Part shown: positions 24,019-33,384 of the stretch, in pieces
How positions within the stretch are numbered: the stretch's first letter is position 1
Layout: each line of letters begins with the position of its first letter
Assembly: GCA_002390285.1 (NCBI GenBank)
Contig: DGPB01000011.1
Span: 57,438-121,437 of the forward strand
DNA: 64,000 nt
Reading direction: 5' to 3'
DNA from: Cellvibrionales bacterium UBA4451
Lineage (GTDB): Bacteria > Pseudomonadota > Gammaproteobacteria > Pseudomonadales > Porticoccaceae
Translations under genes and position numbers: made by a program
Notes under the pieces: model-generated
What the model saw: only the letters and a program-made list of their open reading frames with translations
The model's database searches: none
Told to the model about the DNA's origin: nothing

Positions 24019-26304
24019 TTATTGTCTAGACCTGTGTTGACGTATATCAGCCACCACGCCTTCAAGTGCTCGATCAAATAACCGGGTTTTCTCCAATGGC
24101 TTGATTTTCTCATTCTGTAAACCCAGCGCAACAGCATTACGGTGTTTTTCAGACACTTTGAACCCCTGCCGGTTAACGAACACAAATTTCCCGGAAGGTG
24201 AAATGATACCTGCCACTTTGCAGCGGCGCATTGAGGGTTCTTCCCCCTCTAACTCAACCCAAGAACCACGAGTCAGGCTATCTGCCTGTCGCAGAAACTG
24301 GTCATCAATAGTTTCGGCCAGATATTCATTCCCGCTCTGGCTTTCTTCTGGAGACGGGGACTGCCCAGGAATATCAGTTCTTAGGGCGTCGACCAACACC
24401 TCCTTCAACAGATTCTCAGAGGTTTCGCCCAACGATGACTCTTCTCCACTCTCAGGTTCGTGTTTTTCTCCTCTGAAATATTGCTCCATAGCCCCCACCA
24501 ACCGCCCTAGATCGTATGGGTCATAGGAAATATCCTCAAGATGCTGCCGAAGATGTCCCACCAAGACACGTATACTTTCCTCACTGGCCGCCTCTTTAAC
24601 CTGCCTGCTGACAACCTCAAGCAGCTGATCGAGCAACTGGATTCGAGTATTCCACGCTTCGGAGTCCGCCCCAGACTTCAGATACGCCAAGAACAACACT
24701 TTGCACCAAGCATCTTCAGCAAAACTCACCAGAAATCTAGGTAGTGTTTTACCCTGTATTCTTTCGATCAGCACCTTAACCACGGCCTGATGAGCCTGAT
24801 TGACCTTTTCAGTGGCCGCCACTTCTTCGAGTAATCTCTGCTCCAATGCAGTGACACGTCGGCGCTCTTTCTCTACTAATTCAATAAAATTCAGCAGCAA
24901 TTGGGTCAATGCCGTGTTATCCAGCTGGTTCTCGTTATAAAGCGCCTCTGAAACCTGAGCAATTGCTTTTGCCACTGGGTCTTGATGAACATCCACACCA
25001 TCAACATAACCAATCGCTGCCTCGGCTATCTCGTTCAGCAATCGTCTCGCAGGATGTTTTTCTCGGTCAAAAAATGTGGCGTCCTTAAGTGCAACCTGAA
25101 AAATAGGTAATTCCAGCTTGCGAAATTCCCGCGCTATTTCTTCTGCTGCAATGGCTTGCGTATTTACCTTCGCAAACAGTTGATCCAGCAAGTCGACCAT
25201 ACCTCGCTCTGTAGTACCGAGCGCGCCATCACCCTGACGACCAAGGCTTTCTTCTATCAGCGCCAGTAAGCCTTTGTCTGACTGGAGCGGATCATTCGCC
25301 TGTTCGCGCCATTCGCTCTGAATGTCAGCCACCTTTGAAACCAATTGCAACGTATCTAACACTGTTCTTGACTCACCGCCCTCGGTCAAACTTGACGACG
25401 TATTACTGGTCTCCCACTGCATGATATTTTTCAATTGTGAAATTAATTGACCATATCTTCGACGACCCCTCTGGCGAACCCCGGACGTACCTGATTGAGA
25501 CCGATCTATCCCTTTTTGCGAAGACTGATAGCTTTGTGAAGACTGGCGATCGCCGGACTGCTCATGGGCTTCATCACTTTTTTTCGGTTTTTGATCGACA
25601 ACAGGCTTTTTCACCTGCACTTTGCGCCGAAGCTCTAAGTCAGGTAATACACCCATTTCCTTGAGATGCTGATTGCTCTGAACCAGAAACGCCTTTATAG
25701 GCGTCATCACATGCCGGTCAAACAACTTATAAAATACGAGCTTGGCAGGAACACTCAACTCAAGATGGGCTACGGCCGAATTAAATGCCTCACAGATGGT
25801 ATCCGGACCGATGGGGTTGTTTTTAGCTGAAATCATCGCTGGCACAAGAGAGTCAATGCGAAAGCTTAAGGTTTCCAACTCTGCCTTACAGAGTTCTGAC
25901 GTCTTGGATACCATGGTATCCAAGGCAATAATTTCTTCCAGATCTTCATTGCCAATCAGCTCAAGACCTTGCCCCTTTTTTGAGGACATTGAGTCTCCCC
26001 GGTATTTCTCATCACCCAGTCGCTGAAAATTGCTTGCTAGCGTATTAAAGAAATGATGTTCGATAGCCCGACGTTCAACACGAATCAAACTCATCGCATC
26101 AAAATACATCGTTTGATTTCGGTTATTGTCGGCCTGATCGGCAAGATCAAAAAAGGTGTCATCTACATGGTCAAACACCGTTGCCAACTGAGAACCAAGG
26201 AACGTTTTTGCATTTTCCTGCAAGGCGAGCAAAGCGTGCGGCAGCTTAAATGAGCTCCGCTTGAGCTTTTCAGCATCGATGACAGTAAAACGGTTATCCC
26301 TCAT
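24019..26304 (-). CDS. DUF1631 family protein
   Basis: A 761-residue cytosolic protein of the DUF1631 family, sometimes labelled thymidine phosphorylase without basis. It is mostly helical, with a Gln/Ser-rich low-complexity linker around residues 235-285 (many Gln, Ser, Arg and Gly). A C-terminal 110-residue domain (GSWVELEGEEPSMRRCKVAGI, GKFVFVNRQGFKV) looks like a small beta-barrel of PilZ-like character. The position between ampD and nadC is the same as PA4523 in P. aeruginosa. The function is unknown; a c-di-GMP or regulatory role is only a guess. Confidence 0.85.
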   Translation of the reverse strand: MRDNRFTVIDAEKLKRSSFKLPHALLALQENAKTFLGSQLATVFDHVDDTFFDLADQADNNRNQTMYFDAMSLIRVERRAIEHHFFNTLASNFQRLGDEKYRGDSMSSKKGQGLELIGNEDLEEIIALDTMVSKTSELCKAELETLSFRIDSLVPAMISAKNNPIGPDTICEAFNSAVAHLELSVPAKLVFYKLFDRHVMTPIKAFLVQSNQHLKEMGVLPDLELRRKVQVKKPVVDQKPKKSDEAHEQSGDRQSSQSYQSSQKGIDRSQSGTSGVRQRGRRRYGQLISQLKNIMQWETSNTSSSLTEGGESRTVLDTLQLVSKVADIQSEWREQANDPLQSDKGLLALIEESLGRQGDGALGTTERGMVDLLDQLFAKVNTQAIAAEEIAREFRKLELPIFQVALKDATFFDREKHPARRLLNEIAEAAIGYVDGVDVHQDPVAKAIAQVSEALYNENQLDNTALTQLLLNFIELVEKERRRVTALEQRLLEEVAATEKVNQAHQAVVKVLIERIQGKTLPRFLVSFAEDAWCKVLFLAYLKSGADSEAWNTRIQLLDQLLEVVSRQVKEAASEESIRVLVGHLRQHLEDISYDPYDLGRLVGAMEQYFRGEKHEPESGEESSLGETSENLLKEVLVDALRTDIPGQSPSPEESQSGNEYLAETIDDQFLRQADSLTRGSWVELEGEEPSMRRCKVAGIISPSGKFVFVNRQGFKVSEKHRNAVALGLQNEKIKPLEKTRLFDRALEGVVADIRQHRSRQ

Positions 26305-26586
26305 CCAACAGTAATCCTGTTATGTTTATAGCTGCTGGCAACCTGTCGCCTCACCCAACCCCAAAAATTCTAAATGAGATTCCTAATAATTTCAATTATA
26401 TTCCCATTGTATAGGATAAACAGCATTAACTATTGAGACTAATGCTCAAGAATTGAACTCTGACCTTACGGCCCGTTAAAAATGTGAAGTCTTTCTCAGC
26501 ATAACCATACGGCCACAGACCCAATACGCACCTACACGCCAGCATCACGACTGATATAATGCCCTCAACTCAGACGGACTACTTCC

Positions 26587-27444
26587 ATGTTAAACGACCC
26601 TCTGCTAGTAAAAGACATACAAACTGTGGTGAAACACGCTCTGGAAGAAGATATCCGCGATGGAGATATCACGGCCATGCTGATTCCGGAAAGTAATCAA
26701 GCTGAAGCCACGGTTATCACCCGAGAACGCGCTATTATTTGTGGTCAGCCATGGGTTGATGAAGTGTTCCGCCAGTTGGATCCCAATGTAGAGATTGAAT
26801 GGCTAGTAAAAGATGGCGATGAAATCCAACCCGGCCAAACCCTCTTCAAACTCAAAGGATCTGCCCGAAGCCTACTGACCGGCGAGCGTACTGCCCTCAA
26901 CTTTTTGCAAACCCTGTCGGGGACTGCCACCACGGCCCATCAATATTCCAAACTGGTGGAAGGTACGGATATTAAAATCCTCGACACCCGGAAAACCATA
27001 CCAGGACTTAGGCTGGCGCAAAAATATGCTGTCAAAGTAGGTGGTTGTCACAACCACCGCATTGGTCTTTATGATGCTTTCTTGATAAAGGAGAACCATA
27101 TTTCGGCTTGCGGAGGGATTGCGGCAGCAGTGAATAAGGCCAGACAAATTTCCCCCGGTAAGCCAGTGGAGGTGGAAGTAGAAAGCCTGGAGGAATTACA
27201 ACAAGCGCTCAATGCCAATGCTGACATTGTTATGTTGGATAATTTTGATGCCAAAAGCATAGAAGCGGCGGTAGAAGCCAATCAGGGAAGAGCGAAACTA
27301 GAAGTTTCTGGCAATCTCGAAGCTGGAAACCTAACCCAAAAAGCCATTACTGGAATTCACTATTTGTCTTCGGGAAGCCTAACAAAACATTGTCATGCTG
27401 TAGATTTTTCTATGCGACTGAACCTCCTCCCATGCCACATCTAA
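26587..27444 (+). CDS. nadC: nicotinate-nucleotide pyrophosphorylase (carboxylating)
   Basis: A 285-residue quinolinate phosphoribosyltransferase that makes nicotinate mononucleotide from quinolinate and PRPP in de novo NAD synthesis. Signature segments are LEEDIRDGDITAMLIP, the RTALNFLQTLSGTATTAH helix, ILDTRKTIPGLRLAQKYAVKVGGCHNHRIGLYDAFLIKENH, and ADIVMLDNFD, with LEVSGN and GIHYLSSGSLTKH. It is full length and monocistronic. The 282 bases upstream contain no gene; one inverted repeat (TTGAG-N7-CTCAA, near 26433-26450) could be an operator. Confidence 0.96.
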   Translation: MLNDPLLVKDIQTVVKHALEEDIRDGDITAMLIPESNQAEATVITRERAIICGQPWVDEVFRQLDPNVEIEWLVKDGDEIQPGQTLFKLKGSARSLLTGERTALNFLQTLSGTATTAHQYSKLVEGTDIKILDTRKTIPGLRLAQKYAVKVGGCHNHRIGLYDAFLIKENHISACGGIAAAVNKARQISPGKPVEVEVESLEELQQALNANADIVMLDNFDAKSIEAAVEANQGRAKLEVSGNLEAGNLTQKAITGIHYLSSGSLTKHCHAVDFSMRLNLLPCHI

Positions 27445-27451
27445 CATTAAA

Positions 27452-27670
27452 CTAGTCAAGAGGCTCATCGCCTTCCTTTTGCTGCTTCTTTTGAAACAAA
27501 CTTGCCAACCGGTACCACCATGATTTAATTGTTAACAAACCAAATGCCACGCTAGCAATTATTGCCTGCAAGATCATACTGCCGGTACCTGGATCTAAAT
27601 AGGCATTAGCAGAACTACTCACAAACATAAGCAAGGCCAGAACGGTCAATGACTGCCAAACTCTATACAT
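27452..27670 (-). CDS. small membrane protein with DPGTGS segment, unknown function
   Basis: A 72-residue protein. The start is ATG 27670, supported by GAGGTG six bases upstream; a GTG at 27679 is in frame. Residues 1-24 form a signal peptide or first helix ending SANA. Then come AYLDPGTGSMILQ and a second hydrophobic helix (AIIASVAFGLLTI), followed by a basic, lysine-rich cytoplasmic tail. Small proteins with this YLDPGTGS pattern often sit beside surface polysaccharide and phosphatase genes, but I know of no function. Here it lies divergent from the NoeA-like gene and convergent with nadC, seven bases after it. Confidence 0.75.
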   Translation of the reverse strand: MYRVWQSLTVLALLMFVSSSANAYLDPGTGSMILQAIIASVAFGLLTIKSWWYRLASLFQKKQQKEGDEPLD

Positions 27671-27869
27671 AAGAAACACCTCATCTATCCTAACCAGACC
27701 AATTAATTATGGCGGATGCACAGTATATTTTCATCACTTTCATCACATATTGGATGCAATACTTTTTAAATTCTACATTCTTTGGTTAACATAACCGTCT
27801 AACATAGATATTGTTTTCTGTAACAAAATCTACCGATTCAAAAATAGATTCACTATACAGGGCTCGATA

Positions 27870-29255
27870 ATGACAGCACAGACATTACCTTCATCATTCA
27901 GAGACCCCTCCGGCTATCTATATCGAGATAATGGGCAGCTTTACAGAAGGATTACAAACATAGGAATAGCCTCCTACCAAAAACTTTTAAGTTCGGGGTT
28001 TTACGATGCATTAGTAAAAAACCAATTACTAATCCAACATATCGAAACCTCGCATACAGACCAGTCAATTGTAATCAAGCCCGATGAAATACCGTATATA
28101 TCCTACCCATACGAATGGTGCTTTAGCCAACTTAAGGATGCAGCATTACTCACACTAAAGATTCAGAAGATGGCCTTGGCACACAATATGTCTCTCAAAG
28201 ATGCAAGTGCATTTAACGTCCAGTTTCATCATGGCAAGCCCATATTTATTGACACTCTTTCATTCGAAGATTTTACCCCAGGCCCCTGGGTAGCCTACAA
28301 GCAGTTTTGTCAGCACTTTCTAGCACCACTATCTCTGATAGCTTATAAAGATAGAAGGTTTAACAAAACTACGGCTAACCACATTGATGGTTTACCCCTA
28401 GATCTAACAAGCAAGCTTTTGCCTTGGAAGTCTTATATAAACCTCGGCCTTCTCCTCCATATCCACCTACATGCTAAGTATCAAGACAAACACAGTAACG
28501 ACAGCGAATGCTCCACCAACAACAAACCATCTATCAGCAAAGAAAAGATGATGGCTATGATCGGTCAGATAGAATCCACTATCAAAAAATTAGAGTGGGG
28601 AGGAGCAGATACAGAATGGAGAGACTATTACTCAAAAACCAATTATGAACCAGCCGCAATGAAACAAAAAAGAGAGCTAGTCGAGGCTTATTTGAAAACT
28701 ATAGAACCATCGCCTCAAAAAATTCTTGATCTTGGCGCAAATAATGGGGAGTTTAGCCACCTAGCTGCCAAATCTGGATGTTATGTAGTATCCCAAGATA
28801 TAGATGAATCCGCAGTAGAGGCTAACTATCTACATTGTAAGAAATCAGGGATAACCAATGTTCTTCCTCTCATCCAAGATTTAACAAACCCTAGCCCCGC
28901 CATTGGCTGGGAGCACAATGAAAGAATGTCCCTGCTAGAGAGATGCAATGCAGATGCTTGTCTGGCACTAGCTCTTATCCACCACTTGGCCATATCCAAC
29001 AATCTACCTCTAACTAAAATTGCTTCATTTTTCTCTCGGGCGACCAATTACCTAATCATAGAATTTGTACCAAAAACAGATTCGCAGGTTAGGCGCTTGC
29101 TTAAAACAAGAGAAGACATTTTCTCAAACTACAATCAAGAACAGTTTGAACACAGTTTTAGGGAATATTTCACCATTTGCTCAAAAGACACTATTAGCAA
29201 TTCTGACAGAATCATGTATCTAATGAAACGACTGGCTGTCGAAAAAGCCGAATAA
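27870..29255 (+). CDS. NoeA-like protein: kinase-like N-terminal region fused to SAM methyltransferase
   Basis: A 461-residue protein. The C-terminal part is a class I SAM methyltransferase: motif I ILDLGANNGEF at 285-295, acidic residue Asp310 at the end of beta-2, and ADACLALALIHHLAI as motif IV. It resembles nodulation protein NoeA and related uncharacterised proteins. The N-terminal 200 residues contain LKDASAFN (Asp111, Asn116) and, 12 residues on, IDT (Asp128). That is the spacing of the catalytic loop and metal aspartate of aminoglycoside-phosphotransferase and LPS-kinase folds, so a kinase-like domain is inferred. The gene is more AT-rich than nadC and pilB, which suggests transfer. 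Start ATG 27870 has no strong ribosome site. Confidence 0.75.
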   Translation: MTAQTLPSSFRDPSGYLYRDNGQLYRRITNIGIASYQKLLSSGFYDALVKNQLLIQHIETSHTDQSIVIKPDEIPYISYPYEWCFSQLKDAALLTLKIQKMALAHNMSLKDASAFNVQFHHGKPIFIDTLSFEDFTPGPWVAYKQFCQHFLAPLSLIAYKDRRFNKTTANHIDGLPLDLTSKLLPWKSYINLGLLLHIHLHAKYQDKHSNDSECSTNNKPSISKEKMMAMIGQIESTIKKLEWGGADTEWRDYYSKTNYEPAAMKQKRELVEAYLKTIEPSPQKILDLGANNGEFSHLAAKSGCYVVSQDIDESAVEANYLHCKKSGITNVLPLIQDLTNPSPAIGWEHNERMSLLERCNADACLALALIHHLAISNNLPLTKIASFFSRATNYLIIEFVPKTDSQVRRLLKTREDIFSNYNQEQFEHSFREYFTICSKDTISNSDRIMYLMKRLAVEKAE

Positions 29256-29271
29256 CGACCACAAAGACGAA

Positions 29272-31149
29272 TCACATGCCTTTTGGTTGCAAGGACAGCG
29301 TATTGTAACCCCTGAACTCTAGATGATTAAGCAAACCACTATATACTTCATCTGGGGGCGGGATTTTCGATGAATCACAATCCCCAGTATGGCCATTAAT
29401 ATTTTCTACAGAAAGATTAAATTTATGATTAACATCTAAATGGAACATTTTGTTGCAATAAATCGCACTAATAATACCAAGCGTGTAGAACGGGGGCTTT
29501 GGTGATGCAATTTGCCTCCAACCATTAACATCTGAGGATTGCGCACGATTCACCACATAAATAGGCTTCATATCATTCCGCCCCTCATCCAGCAACGACT
29601 CTCCTTCCATCCAATCAGGAATAGGTATGCCCAAAAAGCCAAGAACGGTATGTGGAATATCAATTCTCTGCGTGTTGTACTTTCTTACTCCTTGATACTC
29701 ACCATCAGGAAAACGAAATACCAAGGGAAGTGATGAGGACACACCCCAACGAAACCCATGATCAGAGTTAATTACCAGAAGAGTGTTTTCATAAAGGCCC
29801 TCTTTTTTTAGTAATGCTACAACCTCTTCAATATATCGGTCATATTGCAATATGGCATCATCATAATGATCTTTAGACCAAGGGACTGACTGGTCTTCCA
29901 TCGCAAAGCGGGGGGCTTCTGAATAAAAATGTGGCCCATGACTTCCTAATAAATGTACATGAGCAAAGAAAGGTCCATTAGCTTTAAGAATAAACTCCTT
30001 CAATCCATCTATTCGCTCCCTATCGAGAGATTCGTATTCGTATGTAGATGGATTGGTAGCCATCATGTAAGGGTTATACATGGTACGGACATTCAATGAA
30101 TGTAATATACGGCCAGAAATTCTATCGTAAATCTGATTTAAAAAATGTGTAGTATTAGGCCAATAATAGTTAATAAATGATAATGGTGAGCTTTTACTAT
30201 TTAACTTTCTCCCATTTGCATAATCAAATCCTTGGAGTAAATTTAGATCAACAGGATCTACATAGAAGCGAACACTAAAATCTGCATTTGTGTAACCATA
30301 TTGTTTTAATATCCCTGGCAAATGCTCATAAGAATCAACACCTGTAAAGATGTCTGGTCTATAGATAACACGCGTACTAGCCGGATACTTACCACTTAAA
30401 AGGGAACCAACTGAACCCGTTGTTTTTCCTGCGTTAGTGAAGTGATTTTCAAAAACAAGCAACTCACTTTCAATAGAGTTTAAAAACGGGGTTGTCTCCC
30501 TATTGTAGCCATAGAGAGACATTCGGCTACTATCAATACCATCTGCAAAGAGAAAAAGAACATTGATATCCGGAGCTTCGGCACTTGAAATCGAATCCAG
30601 CTCAGCACTACTAGGTATAGAGCGCCCCACTACCGCATCTACCCCAAAAAAAACTACGCCAAACACTAATAAAAAACTTGCAACTCCAGAAAAAGATTTT
30701 CTATTAACTATGCCACTACCATCCGACATTTGAATCATCAGAAAACGAACACTACATAACATTAAAGCTACATACACGGGCAGGTATAAAAACCTCATAC
30801 CATTGATGTTACCAAAAGATGCGACACCAAAAAAAGTATACGTAAAATTATCAATCAATAAAAATAATGCGAGAGAAATCAGCAACCCCGGAACAAGGCA
30901 ACGAAGACCTAAAGAAAGCCTTATCTTGCCGAGTTTTGCAGAAAATATAGATACCGGAAAAAACACCAGAAAATGAAAAAAAATTGAAACAACTACCAGA
31001 AATAAAAAACTTATAAAAAGAACTGTCAGCTGATCACCAAATTCTAAACCAGCAAGAACAGAGTGCTTGGTAATAAAAAACAACCACTCCATAAACACAT
31101 AAAAAAAACTGGCTACGACTGCCAGCACCACTGTCTTTCCTATTTGCAC
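29272..31149 (-). CDS. membrane-anchored alkaline phosphatase superfamily (sulfatase-like) protein
   Basis: A 625-residue protein. Residues 1-175 hold about five transmembrane helices and residues 195-590 a periplasmic sulfatase-fold domain. Metal-site elements are LFADGIDSSRMSLYGY (about 200-215) and NSDHG. The nucleophile segment reads GKTTGSVGSLLSG, with Thr243 at the expected position and no CxPxR formylglycine signature, so it is more like LtaS, OpgB or EptA phosphotransferases than a true sulfatase. It probably moves a phospho-group onto, or removes one from, a surface lipid, glycan or protein. It is AT-rich, like its NoeA-like neighbour, and its end is 16 bases from the end of that gene (convergent). 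Confidence 0.78.
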   Translation of the reverse strand: MQIGKTVVLAVVASFFYVFMEWLFFITKHSVLAGLEFGDQLTVLFISFLFLVVVSIFFHFLVFFPVSIFSAKLGKIRLSLGLRCLVPGLLISLALFLLIDNFTYTFFGVASFGNINGMRFLYLPVYVALMLCSVRFLMIQMSDGSGIVNRKSFSGVASFLLVFGVVFFGVDAVVGRSIPSSAELDSISSAEAPDINVLFLFADGIDSSRMSLYGYNRETTPFLNSIESELLVFENHFTNAGKTTGSVGSLLSGKYPASTRVIYRPDIFTGVDSYEHLPGILKQYGYTNADFSVRFYVDPVDLNLLQGFDYANGRKLNSKSSPLSFINYYWPNTTHFLNQIYDRISGRILHSLNVRTMYNPYMMATNPSTYEYESLDRERIDGLKEFILKANGPFFAHVHLLGSHGPHFYSEAPRFAMEDQSVPWSKDHYDDAILQYDRYIEEVVALLKKEGLYENTLLVINSDHGFRWGVSSSLPLVFRFPDGEYQGVRKYNTQRIDIPHTVLGFLGIPIPDWMEGESLLDEGRNDMKPIYVVNRAQSSDVNGWRQIASPKPPFYTLGIISAIYCNKMFHLDVNHKFNLSVENINGHTGDCDSSKIPPPDEVYSGLLNHLEFRGYNTLSLQPKGM

Positions 31150-31204
31150 ATCAATTCCTTTAATACACCAATATAATTATCTGTTAATTTATATACCTAG
31201 GAAT

Positions 31205-33304
31205 TTAGTTCCTCATGACAACTTTTTCACGGCTTTTCACATAAAACTCACATGCACCATCCGAATCAAACCCTTCGTCATCCTTATAATGTTCGCATAG
31301 TGACTTTAGCATCCCATGAACATCTGCCTCACCCTCATACTGAGCCAAGGGCCACCACCTTTTTTCAGCCATATTCGTCAGCACCATGTGTTTACCCATA
31401 CCGGGAATCATCGACAGCTGCCAATCCCCTTGCACCACCGCCCTATGTTTGGATGCGATTACATTGTCGTACCATCGCTTTCTTACTACTAACTTACCCT
31501 GCTCGTTAACGGTATAGGCTTTAATGCCTTCACTAACCACCTTCTCGACTGTCATATCATCAGCGGTAACAGAAAGCGTTTTAAAACCACTCTCAAGAAA
31601 CAGGCTTCTGCTATCTCGCTCTGCAACAGTGCTAGACAACAGCGAAAGCCCGTCTATATTTTTATCTTCAGCAGACACATTAAGGACGTCAAAAACTGTG
31701 GGGGCAATGTCTAGTAGAGAAGCATTGCCTTCTACATTACCAGGCTGAAATTTTTCTGAGCCATAGCTTCTACCGGCTAACACTACTTTGTATTGCCCCA
31801 CATTTAATATGTTAGTTGCATGACCTCGAGTGTTTGTTTCTACCTCAAAAGGCGCATCCTCCCTAGCAGAGGTCAATATATCTTTCTCGAATTTAAAACC
31901 ATCACCATGATCTGATAGCAGAAAAACATAAGCATTATCCAGTACACCAGCAGATTCTAGCTGGGCCATAAACTGACCAAACTGCCTGTCCACCTGTTTC
32001 AACATCATTCTATACTGGTAGGCAAATTTGTCTGCTGGCTCTACAGGCATTTCAAACTTTTCAAGATCCTCCACGTCTCGTGAAAACCAGGGAAAGTGAG
32101 GCAGCAAGAAATGAGCACTCAAAAAAAGCGGCTTGGATGTATCCAAAAACACCTCTTCCATAATCGCGTCGTTGTAGCGCTCAGGATCGTAATTACCTGC
32201 CCTGCCACGATTCAGGTACATTTCCGGGAACAGGTATTTACCGATAATGGTATTACTCAGTAAGTTAACCATGGGGTGATCATACTGCCCAAGCACAAAC
32301 CCGAGTGCGCCAGGTTTTGGCCCCACCACGGCATCGTAGCCAAATGACTCATCAATATTATTAAAGCGTCTTTCATCAAATCCGTATACCGTTCGATAAC
32401 CCTGCTCCTTTAACCACCAAGGAATCGTCTGAGTCTTATCCAAGTATGAGTGGTCAATAAGGTTAAAACGGCCCTTATGGTTCACGGGCTCTTTGCCAGT
32501 GAGGATGCTCATCCATGCTGGGAATGTTCTTGCATAGGGCGTGTACGCATCTGGGTAAACCGTGCTGCGCGTTAAGAACTCATCAATATTTGGTGTTAAC
32601 TCACCGTCACTACCGAAGTAACCCGTTTCATCTGGGCGCAAAGAATCAATGCCTATAATCAGTACGTTGGGAGCCCCCCCTCTATCCCATGAGGTGATTT
32701 TTGCATTGCTGCCAGGGATCAACATTGGCAAACAAGCTACAAAAGCGAGCGTGACTACAGCAATACCCAAAGCCCTTTTACGCGGCTTGCTATTTGAAAA
32801 GAAATATAAACTTGCCAAACAAGAAAAAGCCATCAGACCAGATAAAAGATATAACGTAATATCAGCCATCAAGACGGGGTTATACTGAATAAACCCACTG
32901 GGCATATTGGGGTAGTGCCGGGTGCTCATAATCCAGACCCAGGTGGAAGCCACTGCAAATGACAGATAAATACTCATTTTTCGTTGCCGTTCGCGCATTT
33001 TCGGTAGAGATAACCAGCCTACAGTACCCAACCAGAGTAAAATCACAAATACTATATGAACCAGTATGGCCGAAAATAGAAACCAGCCTAAGTCCCGTAA
33101 AAAACCTTGGCTAGTAAACATCGCCACCTTAAAAGCCTTCATCCCCATGGTATCTGGCGCCACAATCAATATCTGGTAGAAGTTGATTGATCCCACCAAA
33201 AAAAACAGGCCCAGCGTAAGCCACGTATATCTGGCAAGAATCTGCTTTATTAACGCGGAGCAGGGGCGTAAAGCATGTGTTGTTGTCGGCATGGCTTTTA
33301 TCAT
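31205..33304 (-). CDS. membrane-anchored sulfatase-like hydrolase/phosphotransferase
   Basis: A protein of about 699 residues, with five membrane segments in residues 28-195 and then a periplasmic alkaline phosphatase-fold domain. NVLIIGIDSLRPDETGYFG gives the metal aspartate, RTFPAWMSILTG carries the probable nucleophile threonine near residue 260 (the arginine of CxPxR is absent), and LLSDHGDG supplies further metal ligands. Adjacent starts GTG 33307 and ATG 33304 and 33292 cannot be separated, as none has a clear ribosome site. It lies 55 bases upstream of the other family member on the same strand, so the two are probably co-transcribed. A phosphoethanolamine or phosphoglycerol transferase role is inference. 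Confidence 0.78.
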   Translation of the reverse strand: MIKAMPTTTHALRPCSALIKQILARYTWLTLGLFFLVGSINFYQILIVAPDTMGMKAFKVAMFTSQGFLRDLGWFLFSAILVHIVFVILLWLGTVGWLSLPKMRERQRKMSIYLSFAVASTWVWIMSTRHYPNMPSGFIQYNPVLMADITLYLLSGLMAFSCLASLYFFSNSKPRKRALGIAVVTLAFVACLPMLIPGSNAKITSWDRGGAPNVLIIGIDSLRPDETGYFGSDGELTPNIDEFLTRSTVYPDAYTPYARTFPAWMSILTGKEPVNHKGRFNLIDHSYLDKTQTIPWWLKEQGYRTVYGFDERRFNNIDESFGYDAVVGPKPGALGFVLGQYDHPMVNLLSNTIIGKYLFPEMYLNRGRAGNYDPERYNDAIMEEVFLDTSKPLFLSAHFLLPHFPWFSRDVEDLEKFEMPVEPADKFAYQYRMMLKQVDRQFGQFMAQLESAGVLDNAYVFLLSDHGDGFKFEKDILTSAREDAPFEVETNTRGHATNILNVGQYKVVLAGRSYGSEKFQPGNVEGNASLLDIAPTVFDVLNVSAEDKNIDGLSLLSSTVAERDSRSLFLESGFKTLSVTADDMTVEKVVSEGIKAYTVNEQGKLVVRKRWYDNVIASKHRAVVQGDWQLSMIPGMGKHMVLTNMAEKRWWPLAQYEGEADVHGMLKSLCEHYKDDEGFDSDGACEFYVKSREKVVMRN

Positions 33305-33334
33305 CACTAACTGAAATTAAGCTTATTTAAACAT

Positions 33335-33365
33335 AAAAAAAGCCCCATAAATTGGGGCTTTTTTT
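33335..33365. terminator. pilA intrinsic terminator
   Basis: AGCCCCA (33341-33347) pairs with TGGGGCT (33353-33359) around TAAAT, flanked by A-rich and T-rich tracts. It lies 20 bases after the pilA stop on the minus strand and separates pilA from the sulfatase-like genes. Confidence 0.82.
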
Positions 33366-33384
33366 ATGTTGGAGCATGGAAATG

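Noticed and set aside
27671..27869. tRNA-Thr expected between nadC and the pilin region in P. aeruginosa
   Set aside because: No cloverleaf or TTCRANNC T-loop sequence was found here, so the tRNA is absent from this locus.
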